Positions 48,496 to 59,236 of a DNA stretch of 64,000 nucleotides are shown here, piece by piece. A program made the translations under genes and the position numbers. Under the pieces are notes generated by a model. That model was not told the origin of the DNA and did no database searches. It saw only the letters and a program-made list of their open reading frames with translations. This DNA is from Salvia splendens (Eukaryota; Streptophyta; Magnoliopsida; Lamiales; Lamiaceae), in contig NC_056036.1 of assembly GCF_004379255.2 (NCBI RefSeq), forward strand, positions 744,001 to 808,000, read 5' to 3'. Each line of letters starts with the position of its first letter. Positions within the stretch are counted from its first letter, which is position 1.

Positions 48496-50118
48496 ATGGC
48501 TCCGGATAATTCGGAGCCGCCCAGAGCCGGTAAGAGGTCCGCCGATGACGTGTGGAAGGAGATCGTGTCAGGAACTCATCAGCGGCAGCCGAAGAAGGAG
48601 ATGATGACCTTGGAAGATTTTCTACTCAAGGCCGAGGAAGCGGCTTCCAGCGGCGCTGCGGCGGCGGTGAAGCTCAAGGAAGAAGGAGGATCGATTGGGG
48701 GGATTTCTGATTTTATCAATTGCGCCGGGGAGGCGAGAGCGGGGGTTAAGAGGAGCTTCAGCTTGTCGGCGGCGCCGGGGAAGGCGGTGGAGCTGCGGCA
48801 GAGGAGGATGATCAAGAACAGAGAGAGCGCCGCGAGGTCGAGGGAGCGGAAGCAGGTTCGATTTTCCTCAATTGCGTTTAATTTGTGATTTTTTTGCCCT
48901 AATTTTTGTTTGATTGTGGCCGGAATTTGATGGTTTTTAGGCCTATGAAGCGGAATTGGAGTCTATGGCGGCGAAGCTCGAGGAAGAAAACAATTTCCTC
49001 TTGAAAGAAAAGGTAATTTGCTTGGATCAATTTTGTGGAACTGAACTTGTGTTTGCTGATTATTGAGTGAAAATCAGCTGAAACAAAGATGATATCGAGT
49101 TTGAGCTCAAAATGTATTGCTATTTGATCCTTTGCTTGTGTGATCTTTGAGTCTGGAATGATTTTCTGAGTATGATCTTTGAGTCTGGAATGATTTTCTG
49201 AGTATGGGTGCTTGTTTGGTGTCGTTGCTCGCCTTCATTGATAGTTTTCTCAATGCGTGGGGTTGTGTTGTAATGGAGAGTGCAGTTATCTTGTTTGTAC
49301 AGTTCATTCGTTTTATGATATTCGAGATCCTCTGATCATTGAGTAGAGTCTGGTGTTCCTTGTGTCTGCAAATATCTTTGTTATGTGATCTTTGAGTCTA
49401 AATGTATGTCATTATTTTCTGAGCATGGATACTTGTTTGGTGTCGTTTCTCGTCTTTGCTGATTGTTTTCTCGATGTGTGGGCTTGTGTCGTAATGGAGA
49501 GTGAAGCAATTTTGTTCAGGAAGTTCATCCGTTTTATGCTATTCGACACCCTCTGATCTTTAAGTAGAGACTGATGTTCCTTGTGTCTGCAAATATCTTT
49601 CCATTTTAGGCATGTTATTCGAATACCATTCTCTATCTCACAAGAAGTATTGATTTGGCATTACTCCAGTTGACTTGCAAATTGCAATACATGAGATCCA
49701 ATAAACTCATTGCTGATCTTGCATTTTCGAGGGCCTGGTTGTGACAAACAGTTCCTCGAACAACAAACTATTTGATCATTCTTCCTTTTTTTCGTAATTG
49801 AACTTCAGATTGATGTCATCCGCCACTTAATTTGTCGTAGTCAACTGTTAGCGTTCTCTATCCGTTTCCAATTTCTTGACTAACGGCGACAAACTTCTTA
49901 TTATGTTCCAGGCAGAGAACAAGAAGAAGAGGCTTATGCAGGTAATCATCTTCTTCTGTAATTCTATATTCAAAACTTTGTACATTCATTTCCTTTTGAG
50001 ATGTTTCTGTAGTATGAATAACATATTCTTTCTGCAGCTTATGCAGAGTGTGATACCCGTAACAGAGATGCGAAGACCACCGTGCATCCTGCAGAGAAGC
50101 GGTTCCATGCAGTGGTAA
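48496..50118 (+). CDS. GBF4: bZIP transcription factor (group A, GBF4-like)
   Basis: Four exons (48496-48855, 48941-49012, 49912-49941, 50038-50118) give 180 aa. Group A marks are DDVWKEIVSG and MTLEDFLLKAEEA (conserved phosphorylation-site regions). The basic region RRMIKNRESAARSRERKQ is followed by AYEAELESMAAKLEEENNFL, a leucine-zipper start. The C-terminus RPPCILQRSGSMQW matches the GBF4 end. The protein is short for the family because the N-terminal part is reduced. Such factors bind ACGT (ABRE/G-box) sites. The gene is intact but lies between two recent transposon insertions. Confidence 0.93.
49137..49610 (+). repeat. Nested tandem repeats in bZIP intron 2
   Basis: A 33-34-bp unit (TGATCTTTGAGTCTGGAATG then ATTTTCTGAGTA) is repeated directly at about 49140-49205. 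A larger duplication of about 240 bp follows, both copies with CTTGTTTGGTGTCG, GTAATGGAGAGTG and TGTTCCTTGTGTCTGCAAAT (first about 49165-49378, second about 49384-49610). Confidence 0.8.
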
Positions 50119-50329
50119 TCTTTGTCAATACAGCTGCAATCTGTTTTCTGAATAATTTAAGCCATTATTGTTCTATAAGGGTAGTATCTCCGTTATCTTG
50201 TTCACTACAAATGTGTAGATTGCTGCAGTGAAACGACAACGATCTGCCGTAAAACGTTCACTTATGCTATTTGCATAGTTTCATAACTTTCATTTTCCTA
50301 ATGCACCTTTACTTATGATATAGAAATAA
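50119..50329. other. bZIP 3' flank ending in the MULE target site
   Basis: Short 3' UTR-like sequence. ATAGAAATAA at 50320-50329 is the left target duplication of the Mutator-like element. Confidence 0.7.
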
Positions 50330-50638
50330 GAGGAAATCGCGTATATAGGCCACTTGGCCTTTAAAATAACGCAAATGTACCCATTTTGTTATCAATTCCA
50401 TTTATGGGAAAAACGCCGATGAAGTTGGCGTGTTTATAAGTAAAAACGCCATTGAGATTGGCGTGTCTATACTGTAAAACGCCAACATAGTTGGCGTTTT
50501 AGAATGGCACCGTATTCTGCTCGTATTTTTAACCAAAATACTTAAATTTTAACACGCCAATCGTGATGGCGTCTTTACTTAATAAAACGCCAACTTCATT
50601 GGCGTGTTTGACGTTAAAAACGCCAACCTGATCGGCGT
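50330..50638 (+). repeat. Left terminal inverted repeat of the MULE, palindrome array
   Basis: Contains six short palindromes, each of the form ACGCC-N8-GGCGT with variable centre (for example GCCAACATAGTTGGCG and GCCAACTTCATTGGCG), spaced about 30-60 bp. A seventh lies just inside (about 50650-50670) and is not shared with the right end. Confidence 0.9.
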
Positions 50639-51406
50639 CTTTACTAAAAGACGCCAACACCATTGGCGTCTTTGTTCAGAAGCATATAATAGCAGCAGAC
50701 AGTCGCGAACCTCACATACCCACTTCGCGATTTTCTCTAGCAGCGGCCAAATCCTTCGCAAATTCGTCCGTGTCTTTGTGATTTCGCCCTCCATTCATCA
50801 ATCGGTGCTAGTTTTCCCCAAATTCGTCCAATTTATTCGGTTAGTATGCTTATCTTTTACATTATTAGAGTAATTGTTGGATACTTAGCTAGGGTTTGTA
50901 ATGTGTTGCGATTTGAGTTGAGATATTGTGCATATGGATTATTTGTATGACGGTAGTGTTGATTATTATGTTGGATTGTTTGGGTTAAGTGAATTTGTGT
51001 ATAAATTTGATTATAAACCAAAATCGTAGGGTTTGATAGCTTAAAAATTGGGCAAATTGATTTGGTTTATGTGGGTTTTGGTTAATGTCTTTTTTTAGTT
51101 TGAAACGTTAATTTTGTGTACATTGTTAGGTTGAAATTGAAATTGTTAGGTTGGTTAAACTAAAATTGGGTAAGTTGAATTGGTGGAAAATTGATGTATA
51201 TTGTTTATTTGAACTGTTACTTTTGTGTAGGTGAATTGTGTTATGATGTGTAGGTGAATTGTGTTATGATGTTGAAGTTGTGTATTGTGAATTGTTTGAT
51301 ATATGTGTTCCATTTTGTGATATTGTATTAAATTGTTTGTAATTATTGAATTTGTTTAGGTTTGTTTGTTGTTTAATTTGGAATATGAATGTTGTGTAGG
51401 TGATTT

Positions 51407-53515
51407 ATGGCATCTTCTTCAACTTCTCGTCGTCGGCTCTTATGTGGTCCTGAGGACCCCTCCGTATTATATCTGCAGAGACAACACGTCTCTAATAACA
51501 TATGGGCAGGAGTGCCATCGGAAGACGTACGGTGTAGAAGATACGAAGGAATCATATGGGATGTTCCCATAAATCCTCGTGTTTTGGCGGTTATAGATGA
51601 GATGGGGTTCGGCGGGATGTTGAGGTGTGGTCAACCGAAAGACATTGACCACCATCTTATCACCGCTTTGATTGAACGTTGGAGGCCAGAGACTCACACG
51701 TTTCACTTTCTAGTCGGTGAAGCGACTGTGAGCTTAGAGGACGTGGAGGTCTTATGGGGCCTCAAAACTGACGGTGAGCCTCTGACGGGTTACATCCCCA
51801 GTAAGGATGTCAACTATTGGAAGGATGTTTGTTTGGATTTTCTTGGCTTTATTCCAGATGCAGTTGATCTAAAAGAATTGAACTGGAAGCAGACAAGCTT
51901 ATCAAATCAACTGCGGATTGAGTTGAGTGATGACCACGAGCAATACATGTACAATCAACGTGCTCGTGTGTATTGTCTGCTGTTACTGGGTGGTCTACTG
52001 ATCCCGAACGCTACCGGTAATAAAATTCCCTTCTTCTACCTTCAGTTTTTCATGGATATAGAACAATGTGCTAGCTATAGCTGGGGAGGTGCGACACTTG
52101 CCTGCTTGTACCACAATCTATGTGAAGCTGCACTTGGTAAGAGGACCGATGTCGGGGGAGCTCTTACATTGTTACAGCTGTGGGCTTGGGAAGAATCCCA
52201 ATTATTAGACCGCAGATGCTGAACCCCGCGCCCGTAGACTACTTACCATGTGCAGTCGCGTAAGTTGTCCACTAATTACTCTTTTAAGCATAATTTTTAT
52301 TGATTTTTGTGTTGTTCGCTCATAATTTAATTTTTGTAGATGGACTGGTCGGGCCTCTTATGTAAAAGCACCGGGGCATTGCATTGAAACTTTCAGAGAT
52401 CAGTTCTCAACAATGCATGCCAATCAGGTAATTTACGTAAACTAAATTGTTGCTAGTGTGTTGTTTTGATTGAACTTGTTTTGACTAAATAAGTTTCATA
52501 TCTAGTTTATTTGGAGGCCGTATGATTCGCGAAATCTGCCGGATGTTTGTGTTGCCGGTCGTCCTATATGGACGTCGATGACAACACTAATCTGCTGGAA
52601 TATGGTTGAGCCACACATGCCACAGCGGGTGTTGCGACAATTTGGGATTGTCCAACCTTATATCCCGATTGTCGACCGGTTCCACGGATCTGATTTTACG
52701 AAACAGGATCGACGTGGCAAAGCAGGTCGGAACTGGGTTCAGTGGCACGCCAATCATATACAAGATTGGCATAATAGGCAGGACACGGTGTATGTTGATT
52801 TGGAGTACTCAATGGTGCTTGTTGCTACTGATGAGTACATGGACTGGTTTCGCCGGATAACCGTGGTGTACCTAACAAAACCTGGGGTGCATTCTCATGA
52901 GGGCTTCCATGAAACGGCGGCCTCTCATCACTACGCGGTAGATTTCAACAACTTTTCTTTGTTTAATTTCATAAGATGAAATGTAATTAACACTGAAAAT
53001 TGTAGGTGGAGACCCTTCACAAAATACGCCACTTTCTTAGGGAGCAAGACATGTCAGGACGGCCGGATTTATTCACCATTTCGAGAATGGTTGAAGATGG
53101 CCTCCAGATATGTGGGGAAGCTGAGACGATGGACCACCGTCCTTCACAGCGCTCTGAGCTGGACCTTGACATGCCCGTGCGGCAAAAAGCGAAGCGGCGT
53201 GGAAAGAAGAAAGTTGGTGGAGAGTCGTCATCATCAAGGATGGATACTCAGTTGGTTGATGATTCTGATGACGATTTTGTGGCTCCACCTCCACCAAGAT
53301 CTGCCGTGCGGGGTCGTCACTCAGTCAGCCACACGGGTGGTACAGGAGAAGATTTCGGTCTCAGCGATCAACAATCTCCACCTCGGTCTTCTGCGAGAGA
53401 CGACATTGATTTAGAGAATGCCGTCGTTGAAGATACTCCTCCGTTTAGAATCCCTAAAACCAGCATCGGGAAGGGAATCCGTAGTCTGTTTATGCGTAAA
53501 AGGCGAGACGAGTGA
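51407..53515 (+). pseudogene. Plant mobile domain (PMD/MAIN-like) gene, frameshifted
   Basis: Inside the MULE. Exons 51407-52259, 52340-52427, 52506-52937 and 53006-53515. PMD features are IDHHLITALIERWRPETHTF, VSLEDVEVLWGLKTDGEPLT, YCLLLLGGLLIPNATGNKI and a later block VVYLTKPGVHSHEGF. After LTLLQLWAWEE the frame breaks near 52190: one base is missing relative to the frame IPIIRPQMLNPAPVDYLPC, which alone matches the phase of the next splice junctions. Exons 2-4 are otherwise open. The C-terminus is acidic and basic, with KAKRRGKKK as a likely nuclear signal. A full-length copy would have about 627 aa. PMD proteins (MAIN, MAIL1) in Arabidopsis are nuclear and affect transposon silencing; a role here is inference. 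It could also be a sequencing error. Confidence 0.85.
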
Positions 53516-53705
53516 ACGTTGCCCGAACTTTTTATATTGGTGTTTTTACATTGATTTGAACGCTTTATATAAGTAATTTGATATATTGTATTGATATTGG
53601 TGTTTTTTCATTCATTTGGCGTATGTATATTAGTAATTTGATAAATCCGCTTTTTTATACGTGTGCATGTTGATAATTTGAACTCGTATAAGTTGGATTG
53701 GTACA

Positions 53706-55409
53706 TTAGTAATATCTGATTCCCACATGCCTATCAGATATTACACATATTTCATGCTTGGCTACGTGAATTCTAATACGTTCCATAAACCAATTCCAAC
53801 TTTGTATGGTTTCCTCATCAACAATGGCATATGCAATAGGCAAACATTTCTTATTAGCATCAAATCCAACGGCAATAAGAATTTTACCTCGATATCGTCC
53901 ACGTAGATGAGTTCCATCAACGGTTAAAACTGGTTTGCATAGTTGAAAAGCCTCCACAGCTGGACCAAAAGCCCAAAATACGTACTTGAAAACCTTGTTC
54001 ATACCGTTGCTTAATCTTTCATCATGTAACCATTCGACAATTGTGCCAGGATTTTGTCTTTGTAACTCATTCAAATAACCTGATAAAACTTTGAAATTCC
54101 ACGCCCACGAACCATACACAAGCTCAATAGCTGTCCTCCGAGCATACCATGCTTTCTTGTAACTAACTTTCACATGAAATCTATTTTCAATATCCGCGAC
54201 AATTGCTTTTACCTTGTAGCAAGGATCGTTTTCTATCTGATGTCGAACACTCAACGCTATCATACCCGACGAAAGATTAGCGTGCCCATTATAATTACGA
54301 TCCCCCATGCAAGTATGAGCAGTGCTAAACACTCTAATTTGCCAGTGTTCATCATGCTTCCTCAATGTTGCTCGGCACTCCCACAAACATGGCGGTAAGG
54401 ACTTATCTTTCGGATTTCCTTGTGGCCACTTACAAACTGCATGCCATCTCTTTCCTTTACTTTCAACAACTGTATATTGTCGGATTTTTTCCAAATGCCA
54501 AAAAGTCACAGCTGACTTCAATTCCAATTTGGTTTTAAATTTAGTATGCAAACCGACATTGCTCGGATCTTTTTCACTCCAATAATGCACATTGAGATCA
54601 TCAGACTCAAAGTTTTTTGGATCAAAACTATCATATGGACCTGGTAAGGTGCGAAAATAGTTCATACCAGGCTGTGGGAACTGTGGAACTACTCTTTCTC
54701 GTACTGCTCTTCCTCCAATTGATGTTTCGCCAACCACTGTTTCTCCAACCGGAATGGATGTACTTGGAGCAACAAATTGGTCCTCATCCGACGAAGCACC
54801 ATCTGAATCTGTACTATCCGGATCGACATCTTCAGAATCATAAGGTGATTGTGGATCAAGAAAGTCGGCTTTATCAAGACCAATTATGTCCTCAACCACA
54901 GCTGGGTTGTCACTGTCCCCTAAATGCACGCCTCCAATATCAAAATCTTGTGTTGTATCGAAGCATGGTTCTTGGCCTCTCGTAGACGTACCAACATCAA
55001 AATCTTGTGTTGCAGCGAAATATGGTTCTCGGCCTCTCGTAGACGTACCAACATCATTACTCATGAGATGATAACTATGTTGTTGAGTAATTGACGAATA
55101 CTCAACATACAATTCAATTTGACCTCCTGTAGTCATACTCTCACTAAACATTAGTGGCATGTATACTTCTTCTAGTAAAATACCTATATACGTGATTGAA
55201 GATCCATAGAATAGATGACGTTTCCATACTATTTGAAGTTTGTTTTCAAATATGTTTATCCCCATTCTTTCACAAATTGTTTCCACAAGCTTTTCGTAGG
55301 AAATACTTTCATCCAACATAATCAATCCTTTTGCAAAAGGAGGATCATATGAAATAACTGTTCCGGGAATTATATTTCCACCCCAATATAAATGGACACA
55401 CCACGTCAT
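53706..55409 (-). CDS. MuDR-like transposase, C-terminally truncated
   Basis: Single open frame from ATG 55409 to 53706, about 567 aa; it is open slightly further upstream via GTG. The N-terminal region has a Pro/acidic linker and an internal duplication (DVGTSTRGREPYFAATQDF and DVGTSTRGQEPCFDTTQDF). The MuDR DNA-binding domain follows (LKSAVTFWHLEKIRQYTVVE with CRATLRKHDEHWQIRVF). The start of the MULE catalytic domain is VLTVDGTHLRGRYRGKILIA, then YAIVDEETIQSWNWF and CVISDRH, giving two of the three catalytic acids. The protein then ends abruptly (VGIRYY stop). The third catalytic residue (Glu) and the SWIM zinc finger are missing, so this copy should be inactive on its own. Confidence 0.88.
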   Translation of the reverse strand: MTWCVHLYWGGNIIPGTVISYDPPFAKGLIMLDESISYEKLVETICERMGINIFENKLQIVWKRHLFYGSSITYIGILLEEVYMPLMFSESMTTGGQIELYVEYSSITQQHSYHLMSNDVGTSTRGREPYFAATQDFDVGTSTRGQEPCFDTTQDFDIGGVHLGDSDNPAVVEDIIGLDKADFLDPQSPYDSEDVDPDSTDSDGASSDEDQFVAPSTSIPVGETVVGETSIGGRAVRERVVPQFPQPGMNYFRTLPGPYDSFDPKNFESDDLNVHYWSEKDPSNVGLHTKFKTKLELKSAVTFWHLEKIRQYTVVESKGKRWHAVCKWPQGNPKDKSLPPCLWECRATLRKHDEHWQIRVFSTAHTCMGDRNYNGHANLSSGMIALSVRHQIENDPCYKVKAIVADIENRFHVKVSYKKAWYARRTAIELVYGSWAWNFKVLSGYLNELQRQNPGTIVEWLHDERLSNGMNKVFKYVFWAFGPAVEAFQLCKPVLTVDGTHLRGRYRGKILIAVGFDANKKCLPIAYAIVDEETIQSWNWFMERIRIHVAKHEICVISDRHVGIRYY

Positions 55410-55908
55410 ACTATCTGCATTAATGTCAAACACAAATATTGGTCAAAAATATTTCTTTACAGTACACTACAATATATACTATCATAACAACCTATCAAAT
55501 ATGGGTAAAAAATTAGATATACTACAACATATAATACCATAACAATTGGTCAAAATATTTCTATTAATTACAATACAATTTATAATACTATAACAATCCA
55601 TCAAATAATTATTTAAATTACACTACAATATATACTATCATAATAATCCATCAAATATTGGTAGACTAATGTTTGGAAGAATGAGTTAAAAATTAGATAT
55701 ACTAACCGATTGCGAGTACTAATATTTGGAAGAAATGAGCGAAAATAGAAATCTACACGCTTCAATCCACCACCGGGTTAACCCGACCAAGGCAAGCATT
55801 TTCGCGTTTTTCAGCTTTGGGAAGGTTTTTCGCGTTTTGGGGAGGGAGGAAATGTGATTAGGGTCTGCGATTTTGGGGGAGATCTGAGATATATGGTTCA
55901 ACCGAAAA

Positions 55909-56217
55909 ACGCCGATCAGGTTGGCGTTTTTAACGTCAAACACGCCAATGAAGTTGGCGTTTTATTAAGTAAAGACGCCATCACGATTGGCGTGTTAAAA
56001 TTTAAGTATTTTGGTTAAAAATACGAGCAGAATACGGTGCCATTGTAAAACGCCAACTATGTTGGCGTTTTACAGTATAGACACGCCAATCTCAATGGCG
56101 TTTTTACTTATAAACACGCCAACTTCATCGGCGTTTTTCCCATAAATGGAATTGATAACAAAATGGGTACATTTGCGTTATTTTAAAGGCCAAGTGGCCT
56201 ATATACGCGATTTCCTC
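55909..56217 (-). repeat. Right terminal inverted repeat of the MULE
   Basis: Inverted copy of 50330-50638, differing at one base (near 56044). It carries the same six palindromes. Confidence 0.92.
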
Positions 56218-57055
56218 ATAGAAATAAAGCATACAATGCTCTTGAGAAAGAAAAAGTTGTGGTGCAAGCATGTTCTCACAGGAATATGGCTTCTGTGACT
56301 TGTAGCTCGTCTCGATGAATTATCTCTTCACTATTTATTGGACAGTTTTTTTATTCAGTTATTAGTCATATTTAGGAGAATTCATTATAGGCTGAGGACA
56401 GAAAGTCAGGAAAGCAGCAAATGGCAACTCTAAAAGACCGACCAATCATGGTCGCGTCTTTGCTATCTGCCGTCTCTTTGCTAGTGTAATTTCTCTCCAC
56501 TTTCTACTCTGTGAAAAATCGTCATAGATGTCCAACTACCTATCTCCCGAACCTTTCTTTATCAACCATTCGAAGTCTCCCTAAAGCACATAGCGATCAA
56601 TGGAGTTTCCGAGTGGGACACTTCTAAGGTTAAAAGAGGCAACTACTGGTTCGGTAAGTCTGTTTTCTTTCAGTTTTCCAGATCAGATTTTACTGCAACC
56701 TTTACATTTTCAAGAACAAGAAAGCCTTCGGTCTCTGCAATTTCACCGAGACAACAACCATGGATCATCGCTCATCCAAAATCCGCGTCTTACACAGTAA
56801 GTTGTTTTGTCTATTTTCATTTTCGTAATAGCCTATATAATGCTGCATTTCTTGTGAGTTTTTGCTTTTCCTTAGGTTACCATAGATTGTTAAGTAGTAT
56901 GTCTATAAATGACAGAACAAAGTTTTAGTCAAAATCGAAGGATCAAAGTTTTCTCAGTTAGTCTACATCCATCGATTCTTGGACTGAGTTAATATTTGTA
57001 TGGCAATGAATTGAAATAAATCCCTGAAACAAATTGACAATCTGCAGAAACTGAT
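56218..57055. other. Intergenic, right flank of the MULE
   Basis: No gene securely recognised. 56600-56800 has frames that could encode short exons (a gt at 56654 and ag near 56675), but no family match. It may be the remaining 3' flank of the bZIP, moved 5.9 kb away. Confidence 0.4.
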
Positions 57056-58097
57056 TCAATCTCTCTTTCTGCTAGTTTGGTGCTTGCTTCGTATCATTTG
57101 GAAGACGAACACCACAAACGTCAGAAGTAGAGTCGAACCAGCAACGATAGGCAGACATAATTTGAACCTTTTCTCCCGAGGACTCTCTTCATCATCCTCT
57201 CCCGCCCTAGGCTTTGCTTCTTGAGTTTCTTCGGAAGGTTCAATGGCGCAAGGCTCTGCTCTGCCTTCATACGATCTTTCATCAACATCTTGCTTGTAAG
57301 TATCCAGTTCATCTTTTGTTTCTTGCACATCGTCTATGTTGCTCTGCTTTTCCTCGTCTTCCATGCACGTGTCACCTTCCAAGCGAGCACCATGAATGGA
57401 TGGTGCTAGCCGCCCTGCATCTTCGAGATCATGATCTGAAACTGGTTTTTCTTGGTGTTGCTCTTCACCATCTTCTCTGATTCTCCCCTTGTTTGAACTC
57501 TCTGCTATGGCGCTCTTCTCATCTGCAATCTGCAAACTCCCGGACCCCGCTCTAACGAGCTCTGGCCTATCCTTGACTTCTTCAATGGCAGTGCCACCGC
57601 GGATTCCTTTGGCTTTCTTCGGCATGGTGATCGACAGAGTTGATTCGTCGTCGTTGGATGTGGCCTTGATCTCGTCAACAATCACCCCTTGTGGAATTCT
57701 GAAAACTTTCTTGAATCCCTTTGTTTCTGTCTCTTTCTTGTACAACTTCCACCCCACCATGACGGTCTCTTGCACCTGCTTTTCACCGCCTATTCCGATC
57801 AAGCTCCCGTCTTCGTTTATATCGATCTTTATGTTCCTTCTCTTATAACCTGCAAGAATTTCTCAAGTCAAAAAATGACGAGCTAGCAGTACAAGAGCTG
57901 TTCAAAGTATAAACAACAAAAAGTATTTGCATGTGCAAAAGATGAAAAACGAAACCTTTGAGATGAGCAGTGAGGAAGAATGCGGTATCCGTTTCTCTAG
58001 ACACGAACACGGGGCCGGCACGGTCCTTTGCGATCCGAAAGTCAGAAGCGAACTTGTCAGCGACGTTCGTTAACTTGAGTCCTAACTCGAGCTCCAT
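57056..58097 (-). CDS. HSP20-like protein with C-terminal membrane anchor (RTM2-like)
   Basis: Two exons on the minus strand, 58097-57956 and 57849-57056, give 311 aa. The first about 130 residues resemble an alpha-crystallin type fold: FFLTAHLKGYKRRNIKIDIN, then VFRIPQGVIVDEIKATSNDD and STLSITMPKKAKG. The long middle is highly acidic (Glu, Asp, Ser), predicted disordered. Near the end, FKLCLPIVAGSTLLLTFVVF is a single membrane helix followed by a short basic tail (RSKHQTSRKRD). This layout matches the RTM2 (restricted tobacco etch virus movement 2) type of HSP20 homologue, associated with phloem and membranes. The N-terminus (MELELGLKLTNVADKFASDF) also fits. Whether it has antiviral or chaperone activity is unknown. 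Confidence 0.85.
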
Positions 58098-59236
58098 TTT
58101 CTCAATGAATTTTCGGACAATTTTTGGATGAAATGAATTGGGAGAGGTCAGGGAAATTAGCACTGTTAATTTATCAAGGAATATAATGGTGTAAGAGAGC
58201 AAAGAATATATGGTTTGCCTCGTTTCGTTTGTGAAGAAAACTGTGTGAAAAGAATTACCGCCGTGTCCTTCGCGGGAAGCTTTGAAGGAAACTTTGAAAA
58301 TAATTAACCTATAATAGTAGATGATGATTTTGAGGAACAGTACTATGCCAACAAAAAACAGCTTTTAGCTTTTAAAGCTTTGTCCTTTTCCAGCCACCTA
58401 AATATCTGTGCTGAGAGTGATATAGGTCTCCAAGTAGGCCTATTTTAGTGAATATTAAGATAATTTAATTGAGAAAATCTAATGTAAATTTTGTGACATG
58501 TTAAAAATAAATAAACAAACAAATTTTGTGGGAAAGAAAGTCAAAAAGCAACTTGTTCACAATAAGAGCATCCAAATGACATTATTTGAAATTTTAAACC
58601 AATGTTGATAATAGTAAGAGCATCCCCAATGTTAAACCAATTGTGATAAAGTTTTCACAATTATAATACATAGTGCTAGTGTCCTCCCACAACAACTTTA
58701 TCAGTAGATGTGGCGTGTGACACACTATAAAGTAGCTTGATAATTACAATACAGAAATCCAACAACTATAAATTATACAGATATGTGTGTTAGAGCACTA
58801 TGCAACGTGAGGGACACATTACACAAGCAACTTATACGAACATGTGTGACGAATAACACATTATGCAAACACTTGATAGCTGCAATACACAATCCCACTA
58901 CATTATATGAACATGTGAGTTACATTTTGTGTTGAAGGACTATAAATAATTGTGCAGGAGTAACACATTATGCAAGCACTCCACAACTACAATATATGAG
59001 TCCCACAATTACAATTTATACGACCAACTGTGTTACACACCATATCAAAACATTCTACAAACAGAAAATGGATAGAAAATCGTGCAATTGATACATAAAC
59101 CATCCAAGCAAGACAATTTACTCAAAAACAAAATTCATTATTCATAGAGAATACAAATGAACATCATGGACACAGCACAAGCAGAATCCAACCCTCTTCC
59201 TTCCTACTAATTTCTTTACACAAAAACACTCATCAA
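58098..59236. other. Intergenic with a diverged tandem repeat
   Basis: 58640-59045 holds related segments with TAACACATTATGCAARCACT, ACAACTACAATAYA and TATACGAACATGTGTG-like motifs, probably a decayed tandem array. GAGCATCC at about 58565 and 58620 resembles PIF/Tourist termini, without a second end. Confidence 0.55.

Larger units (their letters stand above)
50330..56217. mobile_element. Mutator-like element (MULE) carrying a plant mobile domain gene
   Basis: 5888 bp with 309-bp terminal inverted repeats that differ at one base, ends GAGGAAATCGCG, and a direct repeat ATAGAAATAA (10 bp; 9-bp duplication plus one chance base is equally possible) at 50320-50329 and 56218-56227. Inside are a PMD-type gene on the plus strand and a truncated MuDR-like transposase on the minus strand, convergent with about 190 bp between their ends. 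Near-identical terminal repeats show a recent insertion, 212 bp after the bZIP stop. Confidence 0.93.

Noticed and set aside
50604..50873. Frame in the left MULE terminus, with a mirrored partner at 55719-55943
   Set aside because: Both read through the inverted repeat; shared start reflects the repeat, not a gene.
56600..56800. Possible short coding exons
   Set aside because: gt/ag pairs exist, but no frame resembles a known family; left as unassigned.
58563..58640. Two TAAGAGCATCC motifs resembling Tourist ends
   Set aside because: Both are in the same orientation, and no inverted partner was found.
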